In this document: one piece after another, positions 9,153-19,176 of the stretch
Numbering within the stretch: position 1 is the first letter of the stretch
Layout of the letters: every line of letters begins with the position of its first letter
NCBI RefSeq assembly: GCF_024584515.1
Contig: NZ_CP102173.1
Span: forward strand, 1,488,001 to 1,552,000
Reading direction: 5' to 3'
Length of the DNA: 64,000 nt
Source of the DNA: Aeromicrobium wangtongii
GTDB lineage: Bacteria > Actinomycetota > Actinomycetes > Propionibacteriales > Nocardioidaceae
Position numbers and translations under genes: made by a program
Notes under the pieces: model-generated
Database searches by the model: none
What the model saw: the letters and a program-made list of their open reading frames with translations, nothing else
What the model was told of the DNA's origin: nothing

Positions 9153-12100
9153 TCAGCGCCTCGGCAGGACCCGGTCGAACTCGGCGTCGTGGTTGCCGAA
9201 GCGGTGGTTGGTGATCGAGATGGCCTGCTCCTGCAGGAAGGGCAGCGCCTCGATCCGTCCGGACGGAGTGACCGGGCCGGCGTGGATCGCGACATCGGGA
9301 TCTCCGTCGAGGACGGTCGCCAGCTCGACGGGGTCGGTGCCGATCAGGCGGATGCGAGCGGGTCGCTCGGCCGCCGCGCGTGCCAGCCACTGCTCGTGGC
9401 TCTCGACCCGGGCGTCCGGCGCGATCGTCCCCGGCAGCGGGGAACGGGTGCTGACCGTGACGGATGCGCCGGCGCGTGCCGCGGCCAGCAGGACGCGGAC
9501 CAGCTCGGGCAGCGAGCCGTCGAACCGGATCGCCACCGGCACGGGCACGTACCGGAACACGTTGCGCTCGACCTCCAGCCCTGAGACGTCCCGGGCGATG
9601 CCGTACTCGCCGGTCCATGCGATCTGGTCGGAGCGCGCCGCGGCCAGCGCCTGGTCGCGGTCGGTGGGCGACAGGTGGGGCTCGGCTGCTGCCAGGAGGG
9701 CCTCGACCGCCGGCGACAGCGTCACCTGCTCCGACCTGGGCTGCAGCGGCTGCGGGTGCCAGGTGCCGAGCCGGGTCAGGTAGTTGGGGCCGCCGGCCTT
9801 CGCGGTGGTGCCCACCGACGATCGCTTCCAGCCGCCGAACGGCTGGCGTCGGACGATCGCGCCGGTGGTGCCCCGGTTGACGTACAGGTTGCCGGCCTCG
9901 ACGGCGTCGAGCCAGGTGTTGACCTCGTCGGCGTCCAGCGAGTGCAGACCGGCGGTCAGCCCGTAGTCGGTCGCGTTCTGCCACGCGATGGCCTCGGCGA
10001 GGTCCGCGGCGTGCATGATGCCCAGCACGGGCCCGAAGTACTCGGTCGTGTGGAACCGGCTTCCGGGCTGCACCCCGGTGCGGATGCCGGGGGACCAGAC
10101 CCGGCGGTCGGTCCCGATCTGCCGGGGCTCCAGCAGCCAGCCCTGGCCCGGCTCGAGGGTGGTCAGGCCCTCCTCGAGCTTGCCGGTGGGCGGCTCGATG
10201 ACCGGCCCCATCGTGACCTCCGGATCGTCCGGGTGCCCGATCTTGAGTGATGACACGGCATCGACGAGCTGGCGCCGGAAACGCTCCGACTCGGCGACCG
10301 AGCCGACCAGGATCGCCAGGCTCGCCGCGGAGCACTTCTGCCCTGCGTGCCCGAAGGCGCTCTTGACCAGGTCGGCGACGGCCAGGTCGATGTCGGCGCT
10401 CGGGGTGATGACGATCGAGTTCTTGCCGCTGGTCTCGGCCAGCAGCGGCAGGTCGGGGCGCCAGGAACGGAACAGCTGTGCGGTCTCCCACCCGCCGGTG
10501 AGGATGACCCGGTCGACCTCGGGGTGGGCGACCAGCGACTGGCTGAGTGCGCCCTCGTCGAGCGTCACGTACCGCAGGACGTCGCGTGGAACGCCGGCCT
10601 GCCAGAGCGCCTCGACCATGACCGCCGCGCACCGGCGGGTCTGCGGCGCGGCCTTGATGATGACGGCGCTGCCGACCGCCAGCGCTGCCAGGACGGAGCC
10701 GGCCGGGATCGCGACGGGGAAGTTCCACGGGGGGATGACCACGGTCAGCCGGTCGGGCACGAGCTCCGCCCCGTCGACGACGTCCAGGGCCAGCGCGGAC
10801 TCGGCGTAGTAGTTGGCGAAGTCGATCGCCTCGCTGACCTCGACATCGGCCTCGGCGATGGTCTTGCCGGCCTCCGCGGCCATGATCGAGACGAGGTCGC
10901 CCCGGCGGGCACCGAGGGCGGCTGCAGCCTCGTGCAGGATGCGGGCGCGGTCCGCCGCTCCACGGGCGTGCCACGGCTGCGCGGCGGCGCGGGCGTCCTG
11001 CACGATCGCCTCGAGCTCGACCGGTCCTGGGACGACGCCTGCGCCGACTGTCTCCGCGCCGACCTCGGTGGACGCGGCGCGGGCCAGGACGAGCCGTCCC
11101 CACTCGCGGTTGGCTGCGGTCGAGGGGTCGGTGTCAGGCGTGTTGGCGAACGGGCCGGGCGACGCCGTGGGTGTGTCGGTCAGTCGGTCCTGGACGCGGT
11201 GGGGCCGTGGCACGGAGCTGTCCAGGGCCTCCACCGATCGCACGAACCGCTCGACCTCGCGGGCCTGCAGCGACGGGTTGCTGGCCAGCTCGAAGGCCGC
11301 CGACATGAAGTTGTCGCTGCTGGCGTTCTCCTCCAGCCGCCGCACGAGATACGAGATCGCCACGTCGAACTCGCTGGGGTGCACGACCGGGGTGTAGAGC
11401 AGGAGCTGGCCGATGTCGCCGCGCACGGCGTCGACCGGACCGGTGTCCATGCCCAGCAGCATCTCGAAGTCGACCGACTGGCGGACGCCGCGATCACCGG
11501 CGAGCAGCCAGGCGTACGCCACGTCGAACAGGTTCTGGCCGGCGACCCCGATGCGCACGGCATCGACCCGCTCCGGGGTCAGCGCCCAGTGCAGCACCCG
11601 CTTGTAGTTGGTGTCGGTCTTCGGCTTGCTCGACCAGGTCGCCAGCGGCCAGCCGTGCATCGCCGCGTCGACCCGCTCCATGGCCAGGTTGGCGCCCTTG
11701 ACGATGCGCACCTTGATGGGCGCTCCGCCGGCGGCGCGGCGCTCCGCGGCCCAGTCCTGGAGCCGCTGCATGGCACCCAGCGCGTCGGGCAGGTAGGCCT
11801 GCAGCACGATGCCGGCCTCGAGATCGGGGAAGGACTGCAGGATCGTCGTGAACACCGCGACCGTCAGGTCGAGGTCCTTGTACTCCTCCATGTCCAGGTT
11901 GATGAAGGTCGGCTCGCCGCTGGCCGCCTGCTCGTACAGCGGCGTGAGCTGCTTGACGACGCGCTGCACCGATTCGTCGAAGGCCCACATCGACAGCTGG
12001 CTCGCGACGGCGGACACCTTGATCGACACATAGTCCACGTCCTCGCGGCGCAGCAGCTCCAGCGTGCCGTCACGGCGGCGAGCCGCCTCCCCGTCGCCCA

Positions 12101-12545
12101 GGACGGCCTCGCCCAGGAGGTTCAGGTTGAGCCGGTCGCCGCCGGCCCGCAACTTCTTGATCGTCCGGTCGAGCCGGCGCGGGCGGGCGTCGACCACGAG
12201 GTGGCCGACCATGCCGCGCAGGGTGCGCCGTGCGATCGCGACGACCAGGCCCGGCAGCGCCAGCGACACGACGGCGCCGGTCCTCAGCAGCGCCTTCTGC
12301 GTCCACGGCAGGAACGCCGGCAGGTCGCGCACGAGATGACGCAGGTTGCGTGCCGCGACGTGATGGTCGTCGGGGCGGACGACCCGGTCGACGAACCCGA
12401 TCGTGAACTGCAGGCCGTGCGGATCCTTGAGCAGAGTCGCGAGGCGGCCGGCTGCCGCGTCACGGCGGCGTCCCCTGGGTCGCTCCGCCTCGGTCCAGGT
12501 GCGGACGAGCTCGATGCTGCGTTCTGCGAGTGTGATCTGGGTCAT
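9153..12545 (-). CDS. putA: Bifunctional proline dehydrogenase / glutamate-semialdehyde dehydrogenase
   Basis: A 1130-residue PutA converting proline to glutamate in two steps. The FAD-dependent proline dehydrogenase barrel occupies about residues 90-470. The NAD-dependent aldehyde dehydrogenase domain (about 500-970) contains the general-base region LAETSGKN and the catalytic cysteine in GQKCSAASL. The remaining C-terminal part is the poorly conserved tail of longer PutA proteins. No N-terminal ribbon-helix-helix DNA-binding domain is present, so it is unlikely to autorepress as the enteric protein does. Confidence 0.93.
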   Translation of the reverse strand: MTQITLAERSIELVRTWTEAERPRGRRRDAAAGRLATLLKDPHGLQFTIGFVDRVVRPDDHHVAARNLRHLVRDLPAFLPWTQKALLRTGAVVSLALPGLVVAIARRTLRGMVGHLVVDARPRRLDRTIKKLRAGGDRLNLNLLGEAVLGDGEAARRRDGTLELLRREDVDYVSIKVSAVASQLSMWAFDESVQRVVKQLTPLYEQAASGEPTFINLDMEEYKDLDLTVAVFTTILQSFPDLEAGIVLQAYLPDALGAMQRLQDWAAERRAAGGAPIKVRIVKGANLAMERVDAAMHGWPLATWSSKPKTDTNYKRVLHWALTPERVDAVRIGVAGQNLFDVAYAWLLAGDRGVRQSVDFEMLLGMDTGPVDAVRGDIGQLLLYTPVVHPSEFDVAISYLVRRLEENASSDNFMSAAFELASNPSLQAREVERFVRSVEALDSSVPRPHRVQDRLTDTPTASPGPFANTPDTDPSTAANREWGRLVLARAASTEVGAETVGAGVVPGPVELEAIVQDARAAAQPWHARGAADRARILHEAAAALGARRGDLVSIMAAEAGKTIAEADVEVSEAIDFANYYAESALALDVVDGAELVPDRLTVVIPPWNFPVAIPAGSVLAALAVGSAVIIKAAPQTRRCAAVMVEALWQAGVPRDVLRYVTLDEGALSQSLVAHPEVDRVILTGGWETAQLFRSWRPDLPLLAETSGKNSIVITPSADIDLAVADLVKSAFGHAGQKCSAASLAILVGSVAESERFRRQLVDAVSSLKIGHPDDPEVTMGPVIEPPTGKLEEGLTTLEPGQGWLLEPRQIGTDRRVWSPGIRTGVQPGSRFHTTEYFGPVLGIMHAADLAEAIAWQNATDYGLTAGLHSLDADEVNTWLDAVEAGNLYVNRGTTGAIVRRQPFGGWKRSSVGTTAKAGGPNYLTRLGTWHPQPLQPRSEQVTLSPAVEALLAAAEPHLSPTDRDQALAAARSDQIAWTGEYGIARDVSGLEVERNVFRYVPVPVAIRFDGSLPELVRVLLAAARAGASVTVSTRSPLPGTIAPDARVESHEQWLARAAAERPARIRLIGTDPVELATVLDGDPDVAIHAGPVTPSGRIEALPFLQEQAISITNHRFGNHDAEFDRVLPRR

Positions 12546-12558
12546 CGTGCACTCAACT

Positions 12559-13764
12559 TTAGTGACTGTCGGCGCTCCCGCTCACCTGCGCTTCGCGGGT
12601 TCTCGTGGGGACCGCCCAGGCGACGGCGGTGCCTGCCAGCCCGGCGACCAGCGGCACCAGGAAGCCGGCTGAGGCTCCGTGGGAGTCGATCAGGGAGCCG
12701 GCCACGGCGGCGCCGGGGGCGACGCCCACCGCCATGCCCGTGGTGGTCCAGGTGAGCGCCTCGGTCAGCCGTGAGGCGGGCACCTGCGTCTCCACCAGGT
12801 GGACCATCGCGATGAGCGCCGGGGAGATCATGAAGCCGCCCAGGAACATCATCACGGCCAGCAGGGGGATGTCCGACACGAGCGCCATCGGGCCGAACAC
12901 CACGCTCAGCAGCAGGATCGAGACGCGCAGGCGCCGCACGGGATCCACCGCCTGGGGGAGGGCGCCGACCGCGACACCGGCCAGCAGGCTGCCGGCGGCC
13001 CAGACGGCCAGCACCACCCCGGCCGCATCCTTGTGGCCCTGCTCGTCGACGAATGCGGCGATGATGACCTCGGCCGATCCGAAGACGATCCCCAGTGCCA
13101 CCGCGACGGCGACCAGGGGCCACAGGCCGCGCCAGTTCAGCGGCGGGGCATGGCTCGTGCGGCGTCCTGCCGGCGGTGGGGCGGAGCCGCGCTGGAGGGC
13201 CAGCGCCCAGCTGCCCAGCAGTGCGGCCGCTGCCGCGCAGAGGAGTCCTGAGTACTCCGAGACCTGGTAGGTCAGGAAGGTGACCAGCACCGGCCCGACG
13301 ATGAACACGGCCTCGTCGAGCACCGCCTCGATGGAGAAGGCGGTGTTGAGCCGGGTGCGGTCGCCGATGACGTGGATCCAGCGTGCCCGCACCATGCTGC
13401 CGGTCTGCGGCGTCGCGAGGCCGGCCAGCACCGCGCACGCGTGCGGCCACGGCGCCGACCAATTCTCCTCGATCGAGTACAGGAAGGCTGCGATGCCCAC
13501 GGCGTAGACCAGGCCGACGACCCACAGCACCCGCCCCTGGCCGAAACGATCGGCCAGACGTCCCTGGAGCGGACCGAACGCGGCCGCGGACAGGACGTAC
13601 GCCGCCGACATGACCCCGGCCTGGCGGAACGAGTCCGTGCGCCCCTCCACCAGCAGGACGATGCCCAGCCCCGCCATCGACAGCGGCAGCCTGGACCACA
13701 GGGCGGTGAACGAGAACAGCGCGGCACCCGGGTACGCCAGGGCCTCGCGGTACTTCCTCAGCAT
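12559..13764 (-). CDS. MFS transporter
   Basis: A 401-residue major facilitator with about 12 hydrophobic segments. The characteristic loop between helices 2 and 3 appears as GRLADRFGQGR. It is probably an efflux-type permease, but the substrate is unknown. The ATG at 13764 is preceded by a clear GAGAGGAAA ribosome-binding site. The gene ends 14 bp before putA starts, in the same direction, so co-transcription is possible. Confidence 0.85.
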   Translation of the reverse strand: MLRKYREALAYPGAALFSFTALWSRLPLSMAGLGIVLLVEGRTDSFRQAGVMSAAYVLSAAAFGPLQGRLADRFGQGRVLWVVGLVYAVGIAAFLYSIEENWSAPWPHACAVLAGLATPQTGSMVRARWIHVIGDRTRLNTAFSIEAVLDEAVFIVGPVLVTFLTYQVSEYSGLLCAAAAALLGSWALALQRGSAPPPAGRRTSHAPPLNWRGLWPLVAVAVALGIVFGSAEVIIAAFVDEQGHKDAAGVVLAVWAAGSLLAGVAVGALPQAVDPVRRLRVSILLLSVVFGPMALVSDIPLLAVMMFLGGFMISPALIAMVHLVETQVPASRLTEALTWTTTGMAVGVAPGAAVAGSLIDSHGASAGFLVPLVAGLAGTAVAWAVPTRTREAQVSGSADSH

Positions 13765-13833
13765 GGTTTCCTCTCGCTCGGGGCCGGACCGGCCAGCAAG
13801 GCAGAGTATCGGCTCCGGTGAGAGGATGAGGCC

Positions 13834-14901
13834 ATGGATGTTCGCCCGTTCGACGCACTGCTGCTGGTCTCTTTCGGAGGCCCCGAGCGCCCCGAGGATG
13901 TTGTCCCGTTCCTGGAGAACGTGACGGCCGGGCGCGGGATCCCGCGCGAACGGCTCGAGGAGGTCGGGCAGCACTACTTCCTGTTCGGGGGCAGGTCGCC
14001 CATCAACGACCTGAACCGCGAGCTGCTCGATGCGCTGCGCGAGGACTTCGCCGCCAATGGCGTCGACCTGCCGATCTACTGGGGCAACCGCAACTGGGAT
14101 CCGTACCTGCGCGACGCTGCCGCCCAGATGGCCGCCGACGGCGTGCAGCGCGCCGCCTGCTTCGTCACCAGCGCGTACTCCTCGTACTCCGGGTGCCGGC
14201 AGTACCGCGAGGACCTGTACGACGCGACGACCGGCGTCCAGGTCGAGCTCAGCCGACTGCGCCACTACTTCAACCACCCCGGCTTCGTCGGCCCCTTCAC
14301 GGAGGCCACGAGCGAGGCGCTCGCGACCGCGCCGGCCGGCACCCACGTCGTGTTCGTGACCCACTCGATCCCCACCTCGATGAACGAGGCCAGCGGCGGA
14401 CCGGGCCGCGAGGCCTACCAGCGCCAGCACGAGAGCGTCGCCGCGATGGTCGCCGACGGTGCGGGCGCCGAGCAGTGGTCGCTGGCGTACTGCTCGCGGT
14501 CCGGGTCGCCACACATGCCGTGGCTCGAGCCCGACATCAACGACCACCTGCGTGAGCTGCACCGGCAGGGGACCGAGTCGGTCGTCGTCGTTCCCATCGG
14601 GTTCATCTCCGACCACATGGAGGTCATCTTCGACCTCGACACCGAGGCCCGCGCCACCGCCGAGGAGCTCGGCCTGCGGTTCGAGCGGGTCGAGACACCG
14701 GGCGCGCACCCCGACTTCGTCGCGATGATCCGGGAGCTGCTGGGCGAGCGTGCCGCCGTCGAGCGCGGCGAGCCCGTCGAGCGGGTGGCGCTGGGCGACA
14801 TCCCGGCCTGGCCCGATCTGTGCCCCACCGACTGCTGCCTGAACCCGCGGTCGTCGAAGCCCACGATCGGGTCCGCCGACTTCGCCATCGGCCCCGCATG
14901 A
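13834..14901 (+). CDS. hemH: Coproporphyrin III ferrochelatase
   Basis: A 355-residue ferrochelatase inserting Fe2+ into the porphyrin; in actinobacteria the substrate is coproporphyrin III (CpfC, previously HemH). It starts [12 protein letters not shown], contains the active-site region VVFVTHSIP with its histidine, and ends with a CPTDCC cluster fitting the [2Fe-2S] ligands of actinobacterial enzymes. Its TGA overlaps the ATG of the inositol phosphatase gene, indicating an operon. It is divergent from the MFS gene. Confidence 0.92.
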   Translation: MDVRPFDALLLVSFGGPERPEDVVPFLENVTAGRGIPRERLEEVGQHYFLFGGRSPINDLNRELLDALREDFAANGVDLPIYWGNRNWDPYLRDAAAQMAADGVQRAACFVTSAYSSYSGCRQYREDLYDATTGVQVELSRLRHYFNHPGFVGPFTEATSEALATAPAGTHVVFVTHSIPTSMNEASGGPGREAYQRQHESVAAMVADGAGAEQWSLAYCSRSGSPHMPWLEPDINDHLRELHRQGTESVVVVPIGFISDHMEVIFDLDTEARATAEELGLRFERVETPGAHPDFVAMIRELLGERAAVERGEPVERVALGDIPAWPDLCPTDCCLNPRSSKPTIGSADFAIGPA

Positions 14902-15689
14902 GCCACGACCTGTACGAGCTGGCTCGGCAGGTGGGCCTGGAGGCTTCGGCGTTCGTGCGCACCAACCGCCCGTCCGGCCGGGTCGACGTCGCCGCCACCA
15001 AGAGCAGCGCCACCGATGTGGTGACCGAGCTCGATCGGGCGTGCGAGCGGCTCATCCGCGAGCGCATCTTCGCGGCCCGGCCGGACGACGGCTTCATCGG
15101 CGAGGAGGGCGACGACATCGTGGGGACGACCGGCGTCGACTGGGTCGTCGACCCGATCGACGGCACCGTGAACTTCGTGCACGGCATCCCGTCCTACGCC
15201 GTGTCGATCGCTGCCCGGCGCGACGGCGCCGTGGTGGCCGGGCACGTCGTCAACATCGCGACCGGCCTCGAATGGGGTGCGGTCCTCGGTGCCGGGTCGT
15301 GGCGGCACGAGGGCGACCAGAAGGTGCGGCTGGCCGCCCCGCAGCCGCCACCGCTGGCGCAGGCGATCATCGCGACCGGCTTCAACTACGTGCCCGAGAT
15401 CCGCGCGCGGCAGTCCGCTGCCGTCGCCAAGCTGCTGCCGCACATCGCGGACATCCGCCGGATCGGCTCCGCCGCACTGGAGCTGTGCGCCCTCGCCGAG
15501 GGCCAGTACGACGCCTACGTCGAGCAGGGCCTGCACGTGTGGGACCGCGCCGCGGCGGGGCTCGTCGCGACCGAGGCGGGGTTCATCGTGACCGGTCTGG
15601 ACGGTGAGCCGGACGAGCGCATGGTGATGGCCGCTCATCCTGACGCGACAGCGGAATATTTCGACCTCGTGCGCGCTTGTGGATTCTGA
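14898..15689 (+). CDS. Inositol monophosphatase family protein
   Basis: A 263-residue Mg2+-dependent sugar-phosphatase-fold protein. The metal-binding motifs are GEEGDD (near 70), DPIDGTVNF (near 85-93) and [14 protein letters not shown] (near 215). Family substrates include inositol monophosphate, histidinol phosphate and fructose bisphosphate, and the one used here cannot be told. The start at 14898 is the ATGA overlap with the ferrochelatase stop; a longer upstream frame exists but lacks homology. Confidence 0.86.
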   Translation: MSHDLYELARQVGLEASAFVRTNRPSGRVDVAATKSSATDVVTELDRACERLIRERIFAARPDDGFIGEEGDDIVGTTGVDWVVDPIDGTVNFVHGIPSYAVSIAARRDGAVVAGHVVNIATGLEWGAVLGAGSWRHEGDQKVRLAAPQPPPLAQAIIATGFNYVPEIRARQSAAVAKLLPHIADIRRIGSAALELCALAEGQYDAYVEQGLHVWDRAAAGLVATEAGFIVTGLDGEPDERMVMAAHPDATAEYFDLVRACGF

Positions 15690-15752
15690 CTGTGAGGGCC
15701 ACAGGATCGTGTGGCACAATCACGCCGGTTGTTCTGGACTAAGGGAGATGTG

Positions 15753-16052
15753 ATGGCTACCGACTACGACGCACCGCGCAAGACTGAGGAAGAGCAGTCC
15801 GAGGACAGCATCGAGGAGCTCAAGGCGCGTCGGCACGAGAAGAACTCGGGCAAGGTCGACGAGGACGAGACCGAGGCTGCAGAGTCCTTCGAGCTGCCTG
15901 GAGCTGACCTCTCCCACGAGGAGCTGGCCGTCCAGGTGGTGCCCAAGCAGGTCGACGAGTTCACCTGCTCGTCCTGCTTCCTGGTGCACCACCGCAGCCA
16001 GCTGGCCTCGGACAAGAACGGTGTTCTCGTCTGCCGCGACTGCGCTGACTGA
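15753..16052 (+). CDS. DUF4193 family zinc-ribbon protein
   Basis: A 99-residue acidic protein of the actinobacterial DUF4193 family. The C-terminal half contains two CxxC pairs (FTCSSC and VCRDC) separated by about 25 residues, consistent with a zinc ribbon. The N-terminal half is highly charged and probably disordered. The ATG at 15753 follows AAGGGAGATG. A rho-independent terminator lies 36 bp downstream, so this is probably a single-gene transcript. Confidence 0.85.
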   Translation: MATDYDAPRKTEEEQSEDSIEELKARRHEKNSGKVDEDETEAAESFELPGADLSHEELAVQVVPKQVDEFTCSSCFLVHHRSQLASDKNGVLVCRDCAD

Positions 16053-16088
16053 CAGCTCGCCGTGGGCGAGTAATGTGAGACCGATGCG

Positions 16089-16121
16089 GGAGCCGGTTCC
16101 CTACAGGACCGGCTCCTTTTT
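16089..16121 (+). terminator. Rho-independent terminator after the DUF4193 gene
   Basis: A perfect 9-bp stem GGAGCCGGT / ACCGGCTCC with a 10-nt loop is followed by TTTTT on the + strand. It overlaps the last codons of the convergent DUF4235 gene. On the minus strand there is no T-run, so it should act only on the DUF4193 transcript. Confidence 0.85.
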
Positions 16122-16511
16122 CGTTCCCGCTGCCTTCGCCGCCGCCAGAGGCTTCATGCCCGGCGGCAGCTGGCCGGTCGACTTGACCCAGTAGGTCGCG
16201 GCGCTGCGGCGCACGCCCACCTTGACCAGCTCGATGATGCCGCCGCCCACGACGGCCCAGGTCACGGCCTCGCGGGTGCTGACCTCGGGGTGCCGCCCGC
16301 TGGTCGGCGGCTTGTGGCCGGTGACGACCCGCCACGCGACGGCGGACGCTCGTGCGGCCAGGAGGCCACCGACGAGCGACGACCCGCGGTCCATGACCTT
16401 CCAGGCGCCCTTGCTGGGTGCCTTCCGGTTCGGGGTGGCGGCGGCCTGCTCGATCAGCGAAGCCCCCTTCTTGCCCTTCTTAGCCTTCTTCGCCACGGGG
16501 TGCGTCTCCAT
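16101..16511 (-). CDS. DUF4235 family protein
   Basis: A 136-residue protein with a lysine-rich N terminus ([10 protein letters not shown]) followed by a DUF4235-like region with one or two amphipathic or hydrophobic segments (SSLVGGLLAARASAVAW and TWAVVGGGIIELV). The function is unknown. The start is taken at ATG 16511, inside the end of the DUF3093 gene; an internal GTG at 16496 is an alternative. It is probably co-transcribed with that gene. Confidence 0.72.
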   Translation of the reverse strand: METHPVAKKAKKGKKGASLIEQAAATPNRKAPSKGAWKVMDRGSSLVGGLLAARASAVAWRVVTGHKPPTSGRHPEVSTREAVTWAVVGGGIIELVKVGVRRSAATYWVKSTGQLPPGMKPLAAAKAAGTKKEPVL

Positions 16512-16983
16512 TCGTGTCGTGCGGTGCTGTGGGGGAGCCGGTGCCACCGGCCGACAGGGCCGCCGCGAGATCCGCGGGATGCCGGCTGGACACCAGCCAG
16601 TACGGGGTCGGGTCGGCCGGGTCGTCGATGTCGACGAGGACACCATGGTCGAGGTACGGCCGGGTCACCAGGTGCGCGCGGGCGTTCGCTCCTGTTCCCA
16701 GCTGGGTCCGGTACGCGGCGCGATCCAGCGCCGTGACGTTGCCGACGTGGGTGGCCTCGACGAAGGCCCGGCCGACGCGCAGCCCCTCGGGGCCGACGGT
16801 GATGAGCACCGAGCCGTAGCGCCAGACGGCGTAGAACCCAGCCGCTGCCAGCAGGACGGTGACCACGATCGCGGCGATCCACGTCGTGGCGACCAGGAAG
16901 AGCCATCCCCACACCACGGCGAATCCGAGCGCGGCGAACCACCAGGACAAAGGGGCGGTCAGGCGCTCGCGGTAGGTCGTCAC
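16480..16983 (-). CDS. DUF3093 family membrane protein
   Basis: A 167-residue protein with two N-terminal transmembrane helices (about 13-32 and 36-55) and a C-terminal cytoplasmic region typical of actinobacterial DUF3093. The function is unknown. It starts MTTYRERL, about 55 bp from the divergent dUTPase gene, the usual arrangement in relatives. Its 3' end overlaps the start of the DUF4235 gene by about 30 bp. Confidence 0.8.
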   Translation of the reverse strand: MTTYRERLTAPLSWWFAALGFAVVWGWLFLVATTWIAAIVVTVLLAAAGFYAVWRYGSVLITVGPEGLRVGRAFVEATHVGNVTALDRAAYRTQLGTGANARAHLVTRPYLDHGVLVDIDDPADPTPYWLVSSRHPADLAAALSAGGTGSPTAPHDTNGDAPRGEEG

Positions 16984-17038
16984 GGTTCCAACCTTGCCTC
17001 ATGCCGATCTGGTGTGCGACGCAGGTAGTCTCGACGGC

Positions 17039-17506
17039 ATGCTCGACGTGACCGTGACGCGGCTCGATCCCGGCGTCCCCCTCCCGGCCTACGCCCACCC
17101 CGGTGATGCCGGGGCGGATCTGGTCACGACGATCGACGTCGAGATCGCCCCCGGCGAACGGGTCCTCGTGCCGACGGGGATCGCGATCGCCCTGCCTGAC
17201 GGGCTGGCCGCGTTCGTGCACCCCCGATCCGGCCTCGCGCTGCGGCTGGGCCTGTCGATCGTGAACACCCCCGGGACGATCGACGCCGGCTACCGCGGCG
17301 AGATCAAGGTGCTGCTGGTCAACCACGACCCGACCGAGCGCATCACGCTGACCCGCGGCGACCGCATCGCCCAGCTGGTCATCCAGAAGGTCGAGCACGT
17401 GACCTTCGTCGAGTCCCCGCTGCTGCCCGACTCGGTGCGTGGTGCGGGGGGCTACGGTTCTACCGGCGGTCACGCGACCGCCCCGGTCCACGAAGAGAGC
17501 ACCTGA
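17039..17506 (+). CDS. dut: Deoxyuridine 5'-triphosphate nucleotidohydrolase (dUTPase)
   Basis: A 155-residue trimeric dUTPase converting dUTP to dUMP and pyrophosphate. All five family motifs are present in order: [37 protein letters not shown] and the C-terminal GAGGYGSTG that closes the active site. The start is ATG 17039; a longer frame upstream has no homology. Its stop overlaps the next ATG. Confidence 0.95.
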   Translation: MLDVTVTRLDPGVPLPAYAHPGDAGADLVTTIDVEIAPGERVLVPTGIAIALPDGLAAFVHPRSGLALRLGLSIVNTPGTIDAGYRGEIKVLLVNHDPTERITLTRGDRIAQLVIQKVEHVTFVESPLLPDSVRGAGGYGSTGGHATAPVHEEST

Positions 17507-18138
17507 TGGCACTGCGACGCAACAAGCGAACGTCCGACGACCAGCCGGTCCCCGCCCCTGTGGAGGTCGAGGGCGTGCGCCACGCCGGTCCATGGGACTC
17601 CACGGAGCGGACGCCCGACGAGGACGGCACGTACCTGGACCTCGGCTCGCTGCTGGTGCGCGTGCGCCCCGGTCTGGACGTCCAGCTGCCCACCGACGGC
17701 GCCGAGGGCGAGATCGGCGCCGTGATGCTGGTGGCGGAGTCCTCCGCGCTCGAGCTGCGTGCCTTCGCCGCGACGCGCTCGGGAGGTCTGTGGGACGAGG
17801 TGCGCGACGACCTGATCCTGGAGGTGGCTCGCCTCGACGGCGAGTGCGAGCAGGTCGACGGGCCGTTCGGCGCCGAGCTGCACGTCAAGGTCCCCGCCGA
17901 GCTGCCGGACGGCGAGCAGGGATTCCAGCCCAGCCGCATCGTCGGCATCGAGGGTCCCCGCTGGCTGCTGCGGGCCACCTTCCTGGGCGATGCGGCCCTC
18001 AACCCGTCCGACGACGACGTGCTGATGCAGACCCTGCGCGATGTCATCGTGCAGCGTGGTCCCGAGCCGCGGATCCCGCGGGAGTCGTTGCTGCTGACGC
18101 TGCCGCCGAACGCCACGCTGGTCGCCGACGACGAGTAG
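17506..18138 (+). CDS. DUF3710 family protein
   Basis: A 210-residue soluble protein of the DUF3710 family, conserved downstream of dut in actinobacteria. No enzymatic motif is apparent. The ATG shares one base with the dut stop codon, so translation is coupled. It is followed 9 bp later by the OB-fold gene. Confidence 0.82.
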   Translation: MALRRNKRTSDDQPVPAPVEVEGVRHAGPWDSTERTPDEDGTYLDLGSLLVRVRPGLDVQLPTDGAEGEIGAVMLVAESSALELRAFAATRSGGLWDEVRDDLILEVARLDGECEQVDGPFGAELHVKVPAELPDGEQGFQPSRIVGIEGPRWLLRATFLGDAALNPSDDDVLMQTLRDVIVQRGPEPRIPRESLLLTLPPNATLVADDE

Positions 18139-18147
18139 GCTTTTGGT

Positions 18148-18498
18148 ATGGGACGCTTCAGCAGGACCCTCGAACGGCTCTCCACGGAGAACCAGGAGGC
18201 CGGAGAGCTCAAGAACGACGCCGCCAGGGCCGGTTGTCAGCTCATCTCGTCGCAGGCCGACCGCTGCATGGCCACGATCCACGGGGTTCTCCGCTCGGTC
18301 ACGCTGCGTCCGGTCGACGGGATCACGGCCCTCGAGGCCGAGCTGTACGACGGGTCCGACAGCGTGACCCTCATCTGGCTGGGGCGTCGCAAGATCGAGG
18401 GCATCAGCGCCGGACGTCAGCTCACGGCGCACGGCCGGATCGGGATGCGCGGCACGACCCGCATCATCTACAACCCGCGATACGAGCTCGACGCGTGA
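18148..18498 (+). CDS. OB-fold nucleic-acid-binding domain protein
   Basis: A 116-residue protein. The C-terminal 70 residues form an OB-fold-like beta barrel region (ATIHGVLRSVTL ... LTAHGRIGM) of the kind found in RecG-like or tRNA-anticodon-type domains. The conserved position between the DUF3710 and DUF3159 genes supports the family call. The role is unknown. The stop overlaps the next start (GTGA). Confidence 0.78.
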   Translation: MGRFSRTLERLSTENQEAGELKNDAARAGCQLISSQADRCMATIHGVLRSVTLRPVDGITALEAELYDGSDSVTLIWLGRRKIEGISAGRQLTAHGRIGMRGTTRIIYNPRYELDA

Positions 18499-19169
18499 CC
18501 TCTGCCCAGGCCACGGTCGAGCAAGTCGTCCGTGCCCAGCTGGCCAAGGCGCTGGGCGGGCCGCGGGGCATCGTGGAGAGCGCGGTTCCCACCGCCCTGT
18601 TCACGATCTGCTTCCTGGTCTCCGACGACATCCGGATGTCGCTGATCGCCAGCATCGCGGTCACCGCAGCCCTGCTGGTCGTCCGCCTTCTGCAGAGGTC
18701 GTCGACCCAGTTCGTCCTGAACGCGCTGGTCGGCATCGGCATCGGCGCGCTGTTCGCCTATCGCGCCTCGCAGTCGGGCGGGTCCGAGGAGGACGTGGCC
18801 CGCGCGGTGTTCACCCCCGGGCTGATCTACAACGGCGCCTACGCCGTCGTCATCGTGTTCACGATCCTGATCGGGTGGCCCATCGTCGGGTTCATGGTCG
18901 GCTCGGTGATGGGCGATGCCACGGCGTGGCACGAGGACAAGGCGATGGTGCGGCTGTGCTCGCGCCTGACCTGGGTCCTGGCTGTCCCGTGCGTGATCCG
19001 CGTGGTGGTGCAGCTGCCGCTGTGGCTCGACCACCAGATAGGCCTGCTGGGTGCGTCCAAGATCATCCTCGGCTGGCCGCTGCAGCTGGCGGCCTTCGCC
19101 GTCATGGCCTGGCTGCTGACCCGCAACCGCACACCCATCGACCTCGGACCTGATCCGCGCCGTCCCTGA
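18495..19169 (+). CDS. DUF3159 family integral membrane protein
   Basis: A 224-residue membrane protein with about five to six hydrophobic helices, matching actinobacterial DUF3159. The start is GTG at 18495, overlapping the upstream TGA; the long open frame extending back over the neighbouring gene is a shadow. It is the last gene of the dut operon. It converges with the TrkA gene at 19177, leaving only 7 bp. Confidence 0.82.
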   Translation: MTSAQATVEQVVRAQLAKALGGPRGIVESAVPTALFTICFLVSDDIRMSLIASIAVTAALLVVRLLQRSSTQFVLNALVGIGIGALFAYRASQSGGSEEDVARAVFTPGLIYNGAYAVVIVFTILIGWPIVGFMVGSVMGDATAWHEDKAMVRLCSRLTWVLAVPCVIRVVVQLPLWLDHQIGLLGASKIILGWPLQLAAFAVMAWLLTRNRTPIDLGPDPRRP

Positions 19170-19176
19170 CGCGGGC